64,000 nucleotides of DNA from Motiliproteus coralliicola. GTDB lineage: Bacteria > Pseudomonadota > Gammaproteobacteria > Pseudomonadales > Balneatricaceae. Made by a program: the position numbers and the translations under genes. Location: assembly GCF_003345655.1 (NCBI RefSeq), contig NZ_QQOH01000002.1, forward strand, positions 496,001 through 560,000, in the 5' to 3' direction. Below the pieces are notes generated by a model, which saw only the letters and a list, made by a program, of their open reading frames with translations, was not told where the DNA came from and searched no databases. Below, piece by piece: positions 45,342 through 54,110 of the stretch; within the stretch, counting starts at the first letter, position 1; every line of letters starts with the position of its first letter.

Positions 45342-46772
45342 TTACCTCTTAAGTGATTTTTCCACAACCACCAGCAGCCCCGGGGTCTGTTTTCCTGCCT
45401 CCTGACGAAGGTTAATTTCAACCAGTCGCAATGGTTTCCATTGAGGGGCGGAACACAGGCGTTCGATATAGGCTCGGCTGTGTTGGTACCGGCCCGATGG
45501 GCTTAATAGGTAGTCATTGGAAACCGAGCTGTCCGTCAGCTCGGTACTGAAGGCGAACAAGCCGCCTTGCGCTAGTCGTGCTGCCAACAGCGAAAACAGA
45601 GCCTCCAGCTTGCCTTGATAGATCAAAACATCCAGAGCACAGATCAGGTCAAACTCTGTCTGTTGATGGCCGAGGTAATGTCCTAGTTCGGCGCACTCCA
45701 GTTGATCATAGCAACCCTTCGCCTTGGCCAAGTCCAGCATCTTGGAGGCCAGGTCGACCCCCGTCAGCTGTTCGATCTCAAAGGCATTGCGCAGTTGCCG
45801 ACCGCCCAGGCCGCTGCCGCAGCCCAGGTCCAGCACGGCCCTGAAATCTTGGTAGCCCAGTTGCTGTAGTTGCTCCACCAACTGCCAAGGGGCGCGGTAG
45901 CCGAGTTTGCCCAGCAGTCGACGCTCAAACTGTGCCGCATGGGTCTGATACAGCTGTTCGACATAACGATCCGGGGCTTTGTCGGGCGTGTCACCCTTCA
46001 GGGCCGCCATCTTGTGCTCCAGCTCCGGTCCGTTATGTCCCAGCGTTGCGGCTTGCTGATACAGCGGCAGGGCAAGCTGGCTATGTTGTTGCTCGCACAG
46101 ATAATCGGCAACCTGGTCAAGCCAGTGGGCTGGATCCCGTTGAAGCCGGTAAGCCATCGCTGCGCTCTGTTGTAACAGTTCCTGTTGGCCCTGCTGCAGT
46201 CCGATCAATAATAACCCTTCCCAGCAGAGTTCGTGGCATGGGCTGGCGTGGTTGAGGATCGGTTGTAGCAGCCTCAGCGCATCAGCCGGGCGTTGTTGTT
46301 GACGTAGCGCCAGCGCCAGTCCGCTGAGCAGGTACTCATCGTCCGGATCCAGCTGCAGGGCATCGCGTAGATCCTGTTCCATCGCCGGCCAGTTGCTCTG
46401 CAGTTCGTAGACATTGGCTCGGTTGGCGAGAAAAGCCAGCTGCTTTCCGGCCAGGGTGATGGCGGTCTCGACGCTGTCTAGGGCCGCTTCAGGGTGACCG
46501 AGATTGAGTTGGGCGACCGACAGGTTGTTGAAAGCCTGGGCGTGGGCGCGAGTCAGGTTGTCTCTTTTACAAGCCTGCTCGAGATAGTCGACCGCACATT
46601 CGAAGTCCGATTGTTTCAGACAAAGCACGCCGTACAGGTGCAGGGCGTTGAAATTATCCGGCTCCCGGTGCAGGCATTTTTTGCACAGCGCCTTGGCTTG
46701 ATCGACTTTACCGTGCTGAAGCTGGTTCAGAGCACGGTTCAGCAGTTCGCCGGAAGACGGGTTGGCAGCCAT
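45342..46772 (-). CDS. TPR-repeat protein with C-terminal methyltransferase domain
   Basis: The protein has 476 residues. The first ~260 form tetratricopeptide repeats (LLNRALNQLQHGKVDQAKALCKKCLHREPDNFNALHLYGVL, LEQACKRDNLTRAHAQAFNNLSVAQLNLGHPEAALDSVETAI and later ones). The last ~200 are a class I methyltransferase with VLDLGCGSGLGGRQL, LTGVDLASKMLDLA, and LICALDVLIYQGKL. TPR-methyltransferase fusions of this type act on unknown proteins or small molecules. ATG 46772 lies just after the preceding gene on the same strand. Confidence 0.83.
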   Translation of the reverse strand: MAANPSSGELLNRALNQLQHGKVDQAKALCKKCLHREPDNFNALHLYGVLCLKQSDFECAVDYLEQACKRDNLTRAHAQAFNNLSVAQLNLGHPEAALDSVETAITLAGKQLAFLANRANVYELQSNWPAMEQDLRDALQLDPDDEYLLSGLALALRQQQRPADALRLLQPILNHASPCHELCWEGLLLIGLQQGQQELLQQSAAMAYRLQRDPAHWLDQVADYLCEQQHSQLALPLYQQAATLGHNGPELEHKMAALKGDTPDKAPDRYVEQLYQTHAAQFERRLLGKLGYRAPWQLVEQLQQLGYQDFRAVLDLGCGSGLGGRQLRNAFEIEQLTGVDLASKMLDLAKAKGCYDQLECAELGHYLGHQQTEFDLICALDVLIYQGKLEALFSLLAARLAQGGLFAFSTELTDSSVSNDYLLSPSGRYQHSRAYIERLCSAPQWKPLRLVEINLRQEAGKQTPGLLVVVEKSLKR

Positions 46773-46779
46773 GATGGGA

Positions 46780-46998
46780 TCAGGTTGGGGCTGACTCGGA
46801 ACTGTCCTGGGAGGGTTCTGAGCCGGTGGCGGTGGCGGGGGCTTCCCAGACCTCTTTGCCGTACTGAACCTTAACAACCTGTTTGAAGCGTTGCTGCAGC
46901 TCGGCAACGGCATCCGCCAGGGTTTCATCATCACAGAGCATGGTTCCGCCACGGCCTTCGGCGGTGAAAAACTGATACGACTTCATAGCAACAATCAT
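46780..46998 (-). CDS. Small acidic protein of unknown function
   Basis: I do not recognise this 72-residue protein; a second ATG at 46986 would give 68 residues. The core SYQFFTAEGRGGTMLCDDETLADAVAELQQRFKQVVKVQYGKEVWEAPA is compact, followed by a Ser/Pro/Thr-rich acidic tail. It ends seven nt before the TPR-methyltransferase start, so the two likely share a transcript. Coding is supported by the gap-free arrangement, not by homology. Confidence 0.5.
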   Translation of the reverse strand: MIVAMKSYQFFTAEGRGGTMLCDDETLADAVAELQQRFKQVVKVQYGKEVWEAPATATGSEPSQDSSESAPT

Positions 46999-47172
46999 TG
47001 GCAGCGTTGATAAGGGTATTATTTTGGCTCAGTGGGCGATGAATGCAAAGCCCGCCGGAAAACGGAACGACTGAATCGCTTCCTGACTTGCGGGATCGTT
47101 GAGGCAGCTCCGGTGATCGGTTAGGCTTGGCGGCTTGGATTTTGCGCTATGACCAGACGGCAGGAGCCCCCG

Positions 47173-47829
47173 ATGCGATTTTCCCCCAATTATTACTTCC
47201 GATTGTTGTTGATTCTGTTGGCTGCCGGTGGCTTGAGTGCCTGCCAAAGCGCCTATTACGGGGCGATGGAGAAGGTCGGGTATGCCAAGCGAGATATTCT
47301 GGTTGATCGGGTAGAAGCGGCCGCGGAAACCCAGGAAGAGGTCAAAGAGGAGTTCCAGTCGGCTTATCAGGCGTTCAACGCCCTACTGCAACTGCAGAGT
47401 ACCGAGTTGGAGGAGCGCTATGAGACACTCAATGACGCCTACGAGGACAGTGCCGCCAAAGCGGAAGAGCTGAGCGACCGTGTCGATGCGATCGAGTCCG
47501 TTGCCGACGCGCTGTTCGACGAGTGGCAACAGGAGCTGGGTCAATACAGCAGCAAGACCCTGCGTGATTCCAGCGCCCGTAAGCTGCGCACTACCAAGAG
47601 CCGTTATCAGCAATACCTGAAGTCACTGAAGCGCTCCGAAGCCAAGGTTAAGCCGGTGTTGGCGGTGTTCAAGGATCAGGTATTGTTCCTGAAGCATAAC
47701 CTCAATGCCGAGAAGATCAGTGCGCTGAAAGGGGAGGTCGGCCGCTTTGACTCCGATGTCAAAGGCCTGGTTCGGGAGATGGACCGTTCGATCGCTCAGG
47801 CCAAGGATTTTATTCAGGGCCTCGAATAA
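47173..47829 (+). CDS. DUF2959 lipoprotein
   Basis: The protein has 218 residues. It carries a lipoprotein signal (LLLILLAAGGLSAC) and a long alpha-helical, charged region: AYYGAMEKVGYAKRDILVDRVEAAAETQEEVKEEFQSAYQAFNALL and YSSKTLRDSSARKLRTTKSRYQQYLKSLKRSEAKVKPVLAVFKDQVLFLKHNLNAEKISALKGEV, matching DUF2959. Function is unknown. ATG 47173 has AGGAG seven nt upstream. It is monocistronic and ends in a strong terminator. Confidence 0.87.
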   Translation: MRFSPNYYFRLLLILLAAGGLSACQSAYYGAMEKVGYAKRDILVDRVEAAAETQEEVKEEFQSAYQAFNALLQLQSTELEERYETLNDAYEDSAAKAEELSDRVDAIESVADALFDEWQQELGQYSSKTLRDSSARKLRTTKSRYQQYLKSLKRSEAKVKPVLAVFKDQVLFLKHNLNAEKISALKGEVGRFDSDVKGLVREMDRSIAQAKDFIQGLE

Positions 47830-47847
47830 CACCGATTTCAGCATGCT

Positions 47848-47877
47848 AAAAAAGCCGGGAACTATCCCGGCTTTTTT
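47848..47877. terminator. Bidirectional rho-independent terminator
   Basis: GCCGGGA (47854-47860) and TCCCGGC (47865-47871) pair around ACTA, with six A on the left and six T on the right. It ends the DUF2959 transcript and, in reverse, the RND-LolA-barrel operon, whose last stop is at 47897. Confidence 0.93.
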
Positions 47878-47896
47878 GTGCTTGTCAGGCTCGTTT

Positions 47897-49138
47897 TTAT
47901 AGCTGTTCGGAGAAGAAATACTCCAGGGTCAGCTGTACGAAACTGTCGTCACGAAGGCCGTAGAGCGGATCCGTCGAGGACAGGTTATCGAATAGGCGGG
48001 CTTCGGCACTGAGCTTGAACTGGCTGCCCAGGCGGCGACTGGCTTCGACAAAGCCCATGCGGGCATGGTTGTCACGATCGTAAATCAGCCCGGCCAGAAA
48101 CTCGGTCGATTGAAAATCATTCAGGGTGATCCGTAGGCCAGCGAAGATATCGTCCTGGAATGGCCGGGTGGAGCGCTGATCGCGGCTGTCGTAGTGATAC
48201 TCCATCAGCAGGCCCAGGTCGGCATCAGAGTCGAGCCAGCCGACGTAGGTGTACTCGAAGCCACCAACAGCAGCGTTATAGTCGCCGGCATCCAGGCCGC
48301 TGTTATGGATCGCCTCTAGCTTCCATAGCCAGTCACCCAGGGCGCTGGTCAGATCCAGGCTGGTCTGATCGATGATCTCGTACCTGGGGATCAGCGAGGT
48401 GGCCGTCGCCGGATTGCCGGTATTGGGCAGCAGGGTCGGTTCGCGATTGGTGCCGTGGAAGTGTGCCAGCCCTAGATCGACAGCGTCGAAGGAGTAACTC
48501 CAGCGCAGGGCGAAGTCCTGATGCCACTGCTCGGCCCCGGATTCGTACTGGGCTCGATCGGTATCCACCGGCAGGGCGGTGCGGGGGCGGCCTTCAACGC
48601 CGGCGAAGGTTCGCTCGCGGAAATAAGGAAGCCAGAAAAAACTGATGTCGCCGGCGTCGAGCAGATAGCTGTAGTGCAGCATCGGCTGGCCCAGCTTATC
48701 TTCACCGTCGACCCCTTCCAGGCTATCGGTCTGGTTGATGATATCGACCAGATGTTGGGATTCGGTGCTGCCCCAGAACACCTTGCCGATACCGCTGCGC
48801 AGTTGCCAGTTGTCAGCGACATGGAGCCAGTTGAACTCGCGCAGGTCGGCATGGGTTCGCTCAGCATCGTGCTGATCGATTCGGATAAAGGGGGTGATGG
48901 TCAGGGCATCTTGTTCATCGTTCCAGCTGTGGTAGTACTCCGGTGTAGCGGCGATCGATAGGGTGTTGTTGTGTTGGCGTGGATCCAGCGGGTTTTCGAA
49001 GAAGCTACGCAGCTCCAGTTCGAACGAACCGCTCAGTTGGGTCATGTCCTGTGCCATCACCGGGGCGCTGGTGGCAATCAGCGCCGATGTGGCCAGCAAG
49101 CGGGTCAGTGTTTTCGGGGACAATGGGAGGGTGCTCAT
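47897..49138 (-). CDS. Outer-membrane beta-barrel protein, third gene of the RND operon
   Basis: The protein has 413 residues with a signal peptide (LLATSALIATSAPVMA) and then alternating amphipathic strands rich in Tyr, Trp and Asp (ELELRSFFENPL, WLHVADNWQLRSGIGKVFWGSTES, FAGLRITLNDFQSTEFLAGLIYDRDNHARMGFVEASRRL), ending in VQLTLEYFFSEQL. The aromatic end, though not terminal Phe, suggests a porin-like barrel. It begins at the codon immediately after the LolA-like stop. A channel or receptor role for the exported cargo is inferred from context only. Confidence 0.75.
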   Translation of the reverse strand: MSTLPLSPKTLTRLLATSALIATSAPVMAQDMTQLSGSFELELRSFFENPLDPRQHNNTLSIAATPEYYHSWNDEQDALTITPFIRIDQHDAERTHADLREFNWLHVADNWQLRSGIGKVFWGSTESQHLVDIINQTDSLEGVDGEDKLGQPMLHYSYLLDAGDISFFWLPYFRERTFAGVEGRPRTALPVDTDRAQYESGAEQWHQDFALRWSYSFDAVDLGLAHFHGTNREPTLLPNTGNPATATSLIPRYEIIDQTSLDLTSALGDWLWKLEAIHNSGLDAGDYNAAVGGFEYTYVGWLDSDADLGLLMEYHYDSRDQRSTRPFQDDIFAGLRITLNDFQSTEFLAGLIYDRDNHARMGFVEASRRLGSQFKLSAEARLFDNLSSTDPLYGLRDDSFVQLTLEYFFSEQL

Positions 49139-49933
49139 CTACTTGGCTCGCTTGAGGCTGTTTTTGTTGAAGTCCCTGTCGCTCAGACCGGTCTGAAAAC
49201 GGATCTCGTCGAAGGTCAGGACGGTGCTTTTGCCGGTCTGGTGATTGACCATATGCATGCGGTGGGGGCGCCAGTACTGATCCAGATAGTGCTTGAATTC
49301 GCTAAAACGCAGGGTTTTCAGGGCCGCATTCTTGCGGTCGAAATAGTTGATTTTTTGGGCCCTGTATTCGGCCTTGTCGAACCAGGTCACGAGCCGGGTG
49401 TAGCCGGAGTTTTTGTCTCTGGGGTAGCTTTCGACCACGAAGCAATCGATGCCGTCGAGCATCTCATCGCGCAGATAGCGATAGTCGTACTTTTCGACCT
49501 CGAATGAGGCCATGTCCTCGTAGGCGAATTCGCTGCCCATAAAGGGACCGGATTTGTTCCGTGACGAGATTCGCTTGACCCGCTTCAGGGCCGGCAGGTA
49601 GATCCACTGATCATCCGGTTCCAGGGCGTGAGAGAAGGTCAGGAAAGCGGTCCCTTTGACGTCCAGAGGTTGGTCGAAGATGGTAAGGCCCTTGTCACCG
49701 TCGCCCTCGACCTCAAGCGCCTTGGTCCGCAGTTGACGCACGCTGACGTCGCCGTGGGCGTTGCTCAGCTCCATCTTCATTGTTGATTCGGTATTGATCC
49801 AACCCTTATCCCGGTTATCGGCTTCGGTGACGATCTCGTGGCCGCGCGCTACGGCAGGGTCGTCGTCGGCCTGTGTTGGTAGCGATATAAGCGGCAGCAA
49901 CAGCAGGCTCAGTGAAGGGAGTAAACGCAACAT
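49139..49933 (-). CDS. LolA-like periplasmic protein (outer-membrane lipoprotein-sorting type)
   Basis: The protein has 264 residues with a signal peptide (LLPSLSLLLLPLISLPTQA) and the LolA_like pattern seen beside RND exporters: DNRDKGWINTESTMKMELSNAHGDVSVRQLRTKALE, DQPLDVKGTAFLTFSHALEPDDQWIYLPALKRVKRISSRNKSGPFMGSEFAYEDMA, and RPHRMHMVNHQTGKSTVLTFDEIRF. Such proteins are thought to ferry lipids through the periplasm. Its AGGAG lies inside the last codons of the RND gene, giving strong translational coupling. Confidence 0.82.
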   Translation of the reverse strand: MLRLLPSLSLLLLPLISLPTQADDDPAVARGHEIVTEADNRDKGWINTESTMKMELSNAHGDVSVRQLRTKALEVEGDGDKGLTIFDQPLDVKGTAFLTFSHALEPDDQWIYLPALKRVKRISSRNKSGPFMGSEFAYEDMASFEVEKYDYRYLRDEMLDGIDCFVVESYPRDKNSGYTRLVTWFDKAEYRAQKINYFDRKNAALKTLRFSEFKHYLDQYWRPHRMHMVNHQTGKSTVLTFDEIRFQTGLSDRDFNKNSLKRAK

Positions 49934-49934
49934 C

Positions 49935-52268
49935 TTAGATCTCCTGGCGGGGTATGGCCGAGTCGGCCGGGTTATCACTGCTGGTTGGGCTCGACTCCTT
50001 GTCGAACAGCAATATCAAGATCGGTAACAGAATAAAATCGACCACCAGCGCTATTACAATGGTGATGGCGGTCAACAGTCCCATATCGGCATTTACCTTG
50101 AAGGTAGACATCGACAGGATCAGGAAGCCCACCGACAACACCAGGGTGGTAATCCACAGAGCCTTGCCGACACTGTGGAACGCATAGACGATCGCTTGTT
50201 GGGTGCTGTCGTTGCGCTCTCGGCGAGCGTGCAGGTATTTGCTCAGAAAGTGGACGGTATCATCGACGATGATCCCCAGCGTCATGCCGGTGACTACCGA
50301 TAGAGCCAGACCCACTTCGCCGACCCACATGCCCCAGAGGCCGAAGGCCAGGCCGGCTGGAATCAGGTTGGGAGCCAGGCTGATCAGGCCGAACTTGAGG
50401 GAGCGCAACGCACATCCCAGCAGCACCGAGATCAATACCAGTGCGGTCAGGGTGCCGCTGAGCATGCTTTTGATATTGCGCTTACCGATATGGGCGAACA
50501 TCAGCGATGGACTGGCGATAGTGCTCTTCAGTTCCGGGGTATTCTCAGCCAGCCACTGCTTGGTACGGCGCTCCAGATCGATATTCTGCTTGCTGGTCAG
50601 GTTGCGGCAGGTTGCGATCAGCCGGATAGCAGATTTGTCGACGTTGATCTGATTGTTCAGGTCCAGTCCGTAGGGCAGCGACATTTCGTATAGCAGCAGG
50701 TACTGGGCCGCCAGCTCGCGGTTGTCGGGCAGTCGGTGATAGGAGGGATCATCACCGTGCATGTTGCGGTTCAGGCGCTTCATGATGTCGGTCAGGCTAT
50801 TTACATGGACCACTTCAGGCTGTTGCCGCAGCCAGTTGGCTAGATCTTCCGCTTGTTGCAGATAGGTTGGGTTGTTGATGCCGCTGCTCTCGCCGCTACT
50901 CAACTCTATTTCCAAGATCCCCATACCGGTCAGGTGCTGATCGCTGAAGTCGGCCGCCTGGCGAAACTCCACCGATTGATCGAAGTATTTGACGAAGTCA
51001 TCGTTCAGCTCGTTACGGGGGATCTGGGCGATAGTGATCAGAACCAGCGTAACGGAAACCCACAACAGCGGCTTACGACGACAGATAACGAAACAGGCGA
51101 TCCGGTCCATGGCGGTATTGTGGTTCTCCGGACGGGCGGTGGCCTTTAGCGGCATCAATGCCAGCATCGCCGGGAACAGCGTTAACGCCAGAACACAGGC
51201 CAGCATGACGCCGACGGCAACGATGTTGCCCAGGTCGGCAAAGGGCGGCGAGTCGGAAAAGTTCATGGTTAAAAAGCCGATCGCGGTGGTGACGCTGGTC
51301 AGGATCACCGGTTGGGTGTTGATCTTGAGGCTGTTGATCAGGGCTTGTCGCTGTTCCACCCCAGAGCGCATCTCGTGGTAGAAGGTGGTCAGGATATGGA
51401 CGCAATCCGCCACCGCTAACGTCAAGATGATAGTTGGGGCTGAAGCGGACGGGCCGGTCAAGAAGAGTCCATACCATCCAGCTAGACCCATGGCTCCGGC
51501 GATACTGGTGATGATGATCACCAGGGTCGCCACCAGACCGCCGATGGTGCGTACCAGGATACCGATCAGCAGAATGACCGCCAGGAACATCAAGGGCACC
51601 AAGGTGGCGCTGTCGTTGAGGGAGGCTTCAGCGAAGGTGTTGTTCATCATCACCATGCCACTGAGGTAGACGTCGATCTGTGGGTAGCGCTCCACCAGTT
51701 GATCACGAAGGGCACGAACGCCAACGACGACTTCCGGAACCTCTTCCACCAGGTTGATACCCGGCAGTTGAACATTGACATTGACCGCAGCGACTCTGGC
51801 ATCCGGCGACAGTAGACGGTTGACGATCAGGGGCTCGTTGAGGGCGATCTGGCGGATACGCTGCACCTCGGCATCATCGAGCGCCTCGGGATCGAACACC
51901 AGATCCTCGACGATCATGTCGTCCTCTTCGGCATAGGTATGCTGGAAGTTGGTGATCGAGTCGACCCGGGTGGAATAGGGCAGTTGCCAGCTTTGCTCTG
52001 TCAGCCAGGCCATCGCCTCTATGACTTCAGGGCTGAAGACATTTCCATCTTGGGGGGCCAGTATGAAGAGGGCGTTGTCACTCTTGGCAAAGGTTTTCTG
52101 CATCCGCTCGAAATTTTTCAGCTGCGGATTTTCTTTACCAAAAAAGACTCGATAGTCGCTTTTGAATACCAGTTTCTGGGCCCCGAAAGCGGCAGCTAGC
52201 ACCAGACCGATAGCGACCAGTACCACCAGCAGGCGGAAGCGAAGAAGTTGTCGATAAAACGCATCCAT
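49935..52268 (-). CDS. RND/MMPL-superfamily transporter
   Basis: This inner-membrane protein of about 777 residues has the twice-repeated RND layout: a TM helix at 13-33, a large periplasmic domain (LVFKSDYRVFFGKENPQLKNFERMQKTF), a five-helix block (FLAVILLIGILVRTIGGLVATLVIIITSIAGAMGLA), then the same again in the second half, with SVVTGMTLGIIVDDTVHFLSKYLHARRE. It belongs to the MMPL/hopanoid-exporter-like branch rather than drug-efflux AcrB. First in a three-gene operon with LolA-like and barrel genes, it probably moves a lipid or hydrophobic cargo. Several in-frame starts exist; 52268 is a choice. Confidence 0.85.
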   Translation of the reverse strand: MDAFYRQLLRFRLLVVLVAIGLVLAAAFGAQKLVFKSDYRVFFGKENPQLKNFERMQKTFAKSDNALFILAPQDGNVFSPEVIEAMAWLTEQSWQLPYSTRVDSITNFQHTYAEEDDMIVEDLVFDPEALDDAEVQRIRQIALNEPLIVNRLLSPDARVAAVNVNVQLPGINLVEEVPEVVVGVRALRDQLVERYPQIDVYLSGMVMMNNTFAEASLNDSATLVPLMFLAVILLIGILVRTIGGLVATLVIIITSIAGAMGLAGWYGLFLTGPSASAPTIILTLAVADCVHILTTFYHEMRSGVEQRQALINSLKINTQPVILTSVTTAIGFLTMNFSDSPPFADLGNIVAVGVMLACVLALTLFPAMLALMPLKATARPENHNTAMDRIACFVICRRKPLLWVSVTLVLITIAQIPRNELNDDFVKYFDQSVEFRQAADFSDQHLTGMGILEIELSSGESSGINNPTYLQQAEDLANWLRQQPEVVHVNSLTDIMKRLNRNMHGDDPSYHRLPDNRELAAQYLLLYEMSLPYGLDLNNQINVDKSAIRLIATCRNLTSKQNIDLERRTKQWLAENTPELKSTIASPSLMFAHIGKRNIKSMLSGTLTALVLISVLLGCALRSLKFGLISLAPNLIPAGLAFGLWGMWVGEVGLALSVVTGMTLGIIVDDTVHFLSKYLHARRERNDSTQQAIVYAFHSVGKALWITTLVLSVGFLILSMSTFKVNADMGLLTAITIVIALVVDFILLPILILLFDKESSPTSSDNPADSAIPRQEI

Positions 52269-52426
52269 GACGAGCATCCATTGGCATGAGCAGTAGGCCG
52301 AAGCGGGCATCTAAGCATCCCGCGCCATCTCGATTCAAGTTCAGTGGCGATCTTTGCACATCGGGATCAGTTTAGCTCATTGTCTCGACTGTCTATCACG
52401 GGCCGGGGTGGAGAGGATTTATAGGA

Positions 52427-52774
52427 TTAGTGGTGTTTGTTCTTCCACTCTTGAAACTGGATCAGTTCGCCGCCAGGGGCGTCGTCTTCTGCGGCAGGGT
52501 CGGGGTGGTGAGGGTTGATCAGATCCAACTTGGTCGACAGCTGGTGGAGGCTGTCATGCATCATTCCCGATAGCTGAATCACCCCGGCCATCGGGCTTTT
52601 AGCCCGCTGTAAAGTGACTTCAACCCGGTGCTGGACGGCGCGTAACTTGTGTCGATGCGCCCGGGGGACGGTCTGGATATACTGTTGGCACGCGCGTTGA
52701 CGGAGGTTGTCGAAAGCTTCGGGATCGGCGTCGGCAAGTGCCATCAGATCATCGAATTTAGGTAGTTGTTCCAT
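52427..52774 (-). CDS. DUF3135 family protein
   Basis: The 115-residue protein has the DUF3135 core: LPKFDDLMALADADPEAFDNLRQRACQQYIQTVP, then HKLRAVQHRVEVTLQRAKSPMAGVIQLSGMMHDSLHQL. It is soluble, mostly helical and of unknown function. It is alone, divergent from the DUF3524 gene, whose start is about 170 nt away. Confidence 0.85.
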   Translation of the reverse strand: MEQLPKFDDLMALADADPEAFDNLRQRACQQYIQTVPRAHRHKLRAVQHRVEVTLQRAKSPMAGVIQLSGMMHDSLHQLSTKLDLINPHHPDPAAEDDAPGGELIQFQEWKNKHH

Positions 52775-52946
52775 CCTAATAATCCTTTTTGATGGTGAGA
52801 TTCCTTGTGCATAGCACCTCTCGCCTATAGTTTAGCCGCTTTTTTGTGCACTGTTTCAGGCGGGGATTGGGGATCTGTAGCGCTTGCTTACAGGTGTCTT
52901 AGGGGGTGAAAGCTGGCCGCAGAGACAGTGGGATAGGGAGACCGGT

Positions 52947-54110
52947 GTGAGAATTTTGCTGCTTAGCGCTTACCATGCGGCCAGTCACCGCTACTGGTGT
53001 GAGGGTATGATGGAGGCGTTGCCGGAACATGACTGGCGCTTGCTGACACTGCCGGCCCGCTATTTCAGCTGGCGGATCCGGGGGGCGCCGCTTTCATGGT
53101 TGGCGGAGCAGCGTGACCTGTTGCAGCAACCCTATGATCTGCTGATCGTGACCTCTATGGTGGACCTGGCCACGCTCAAGGGGTTGGTGCCAAGTCTGGC
53201 TCGGACGCCGACGCTGCTCTATGTCCATGAAAATCAGTTCGCCTATCCGAAAAGCTCCGCACAGCACCCCGGGGTTGAAGCGCAGATGGTGAATATCTAC
53301 GCGGCGTTGGCGGCGGATCGGGTGCTGTTTAACTCGGCGTTCAACCGGGATAGCTTTCTCGCCGGGGCGAGGGAGCTGCTTGCACGCCTGCCCGATCATC
53401 GCCCCCGGACCCTTGATCAGCTGCTCCAGGGGCGTATCGAGGTGCTGCCTGTGCCGTTGCGGGAGCATCGAACGGATAAGGCAAAGTCGGAAACTTTAGC
53501 GCCGGGTTCTGGCCTCGGCAGTAAACCGGCATCCGCTCCTCTGCGACTGCTTTGGGCGGCTCGGTGGGAGTACGATAAAGGCCCCGAGCGGTTGCTGGCG
53601 CTGATGCAGTTGTTGGAAGTCCGCGGGATCGATTTTCAGATCGCGATACTCGGGGAGCAGTTTCGCCAAATCCCCGAACCCTTTACCCAGATTGAGCAAC
53701 AGTTCGGGCATCGCCTGGCGCAGTTCGGTTATGCCGAATCTCGAGCCGACTATCAAGGCTGGCTGGATTGGGCACAGTTGGTCATCTCGACATCGATCCA
53801 CGAATTCCAGGGGGTGGCGGTTCTGGAAGCGATTGAGGCCGGTGCGCTACCAGTGCTGCCGGATCGGCTGGCTTACCCGGAGCTGGTGCCGTCCAAATAT
53901 CTTTATGCCAGCGACCTGGAATCGATTGAGCAAGAAGCGCAGCACGCGGCCGATCTGATCCAAACCCAGTGGCAGCGGCTGGCTGAGGGCAGCGCCAAAG
54001 CACCATCGGTAACCTGGTTGCAGTGGCGGGAGCAGGCCGCCGCGTACCGTCGATGCTTCGAGCAGACGCTAGAGCAGGTTGACAAAGGACGCCGGGTTAC
54101 TGAGTCGTAG
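52947..54110 (+). CDS. DUF3524 glycosyltransferase (tRNA-queuosine alpha-mannosyltransferase-like)
   Basis: The protein has 387 residues from GTG 52947 (AGGGAG seven nt upstream). It opens ILLLSAYHAASHRYWCEGMMEALPEHDW and has YVHENQFAYPKSSAQHPGVEAQMVNIYAALAADRVLFNSAFNRDSFL, the DUF3524 signature. A GT-B C-terminal half follows: LLWAARWEYDKGPERLLALM, and VISTSIHEFQGVAVLEAIEAGALPVLPDRLAYPEL. The vertebrate member (GTDC1/QTMAN) mannosylates queuosine in tRNA-Asp; bacterial members are uncharacterised to my knowledge. The last 14 nt overlap the convergent gene. Confidence 0.83.
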   Translation: MRILLLSAYHAASHRYWCEGMMEALPEHDWRLLTLPARYFSWRIRGAPLSWLAEQRDLLQQPYDLLIVTSMVDLATLKGLVPSLARTPTLLYVHENQFAYPKSSAQHPGVEAQMVNIYAALAADRVLFNSAFNRDSFLAGARELLARLPDHRPRTLDQLLQGRIEVLPVPLREHRTDKAKSETLAPGSGLGSKPASAPLRLLWAARWEYDKGPERLLALMQLLEVRGIDFQIAILGEQFRQIPEPFTQIEQQFGHRLAQFGYAESRADYQGWLDWAQLVISTSIHEFQGVAVLEAIEAGALPVLPDRLAYPELVPSKYLYASDLESIEQEAQHAADLIQTQWQRLAEGSAKAPSVTWLQWREQAAAYRRCFEQTLEQVDKGRRVTES

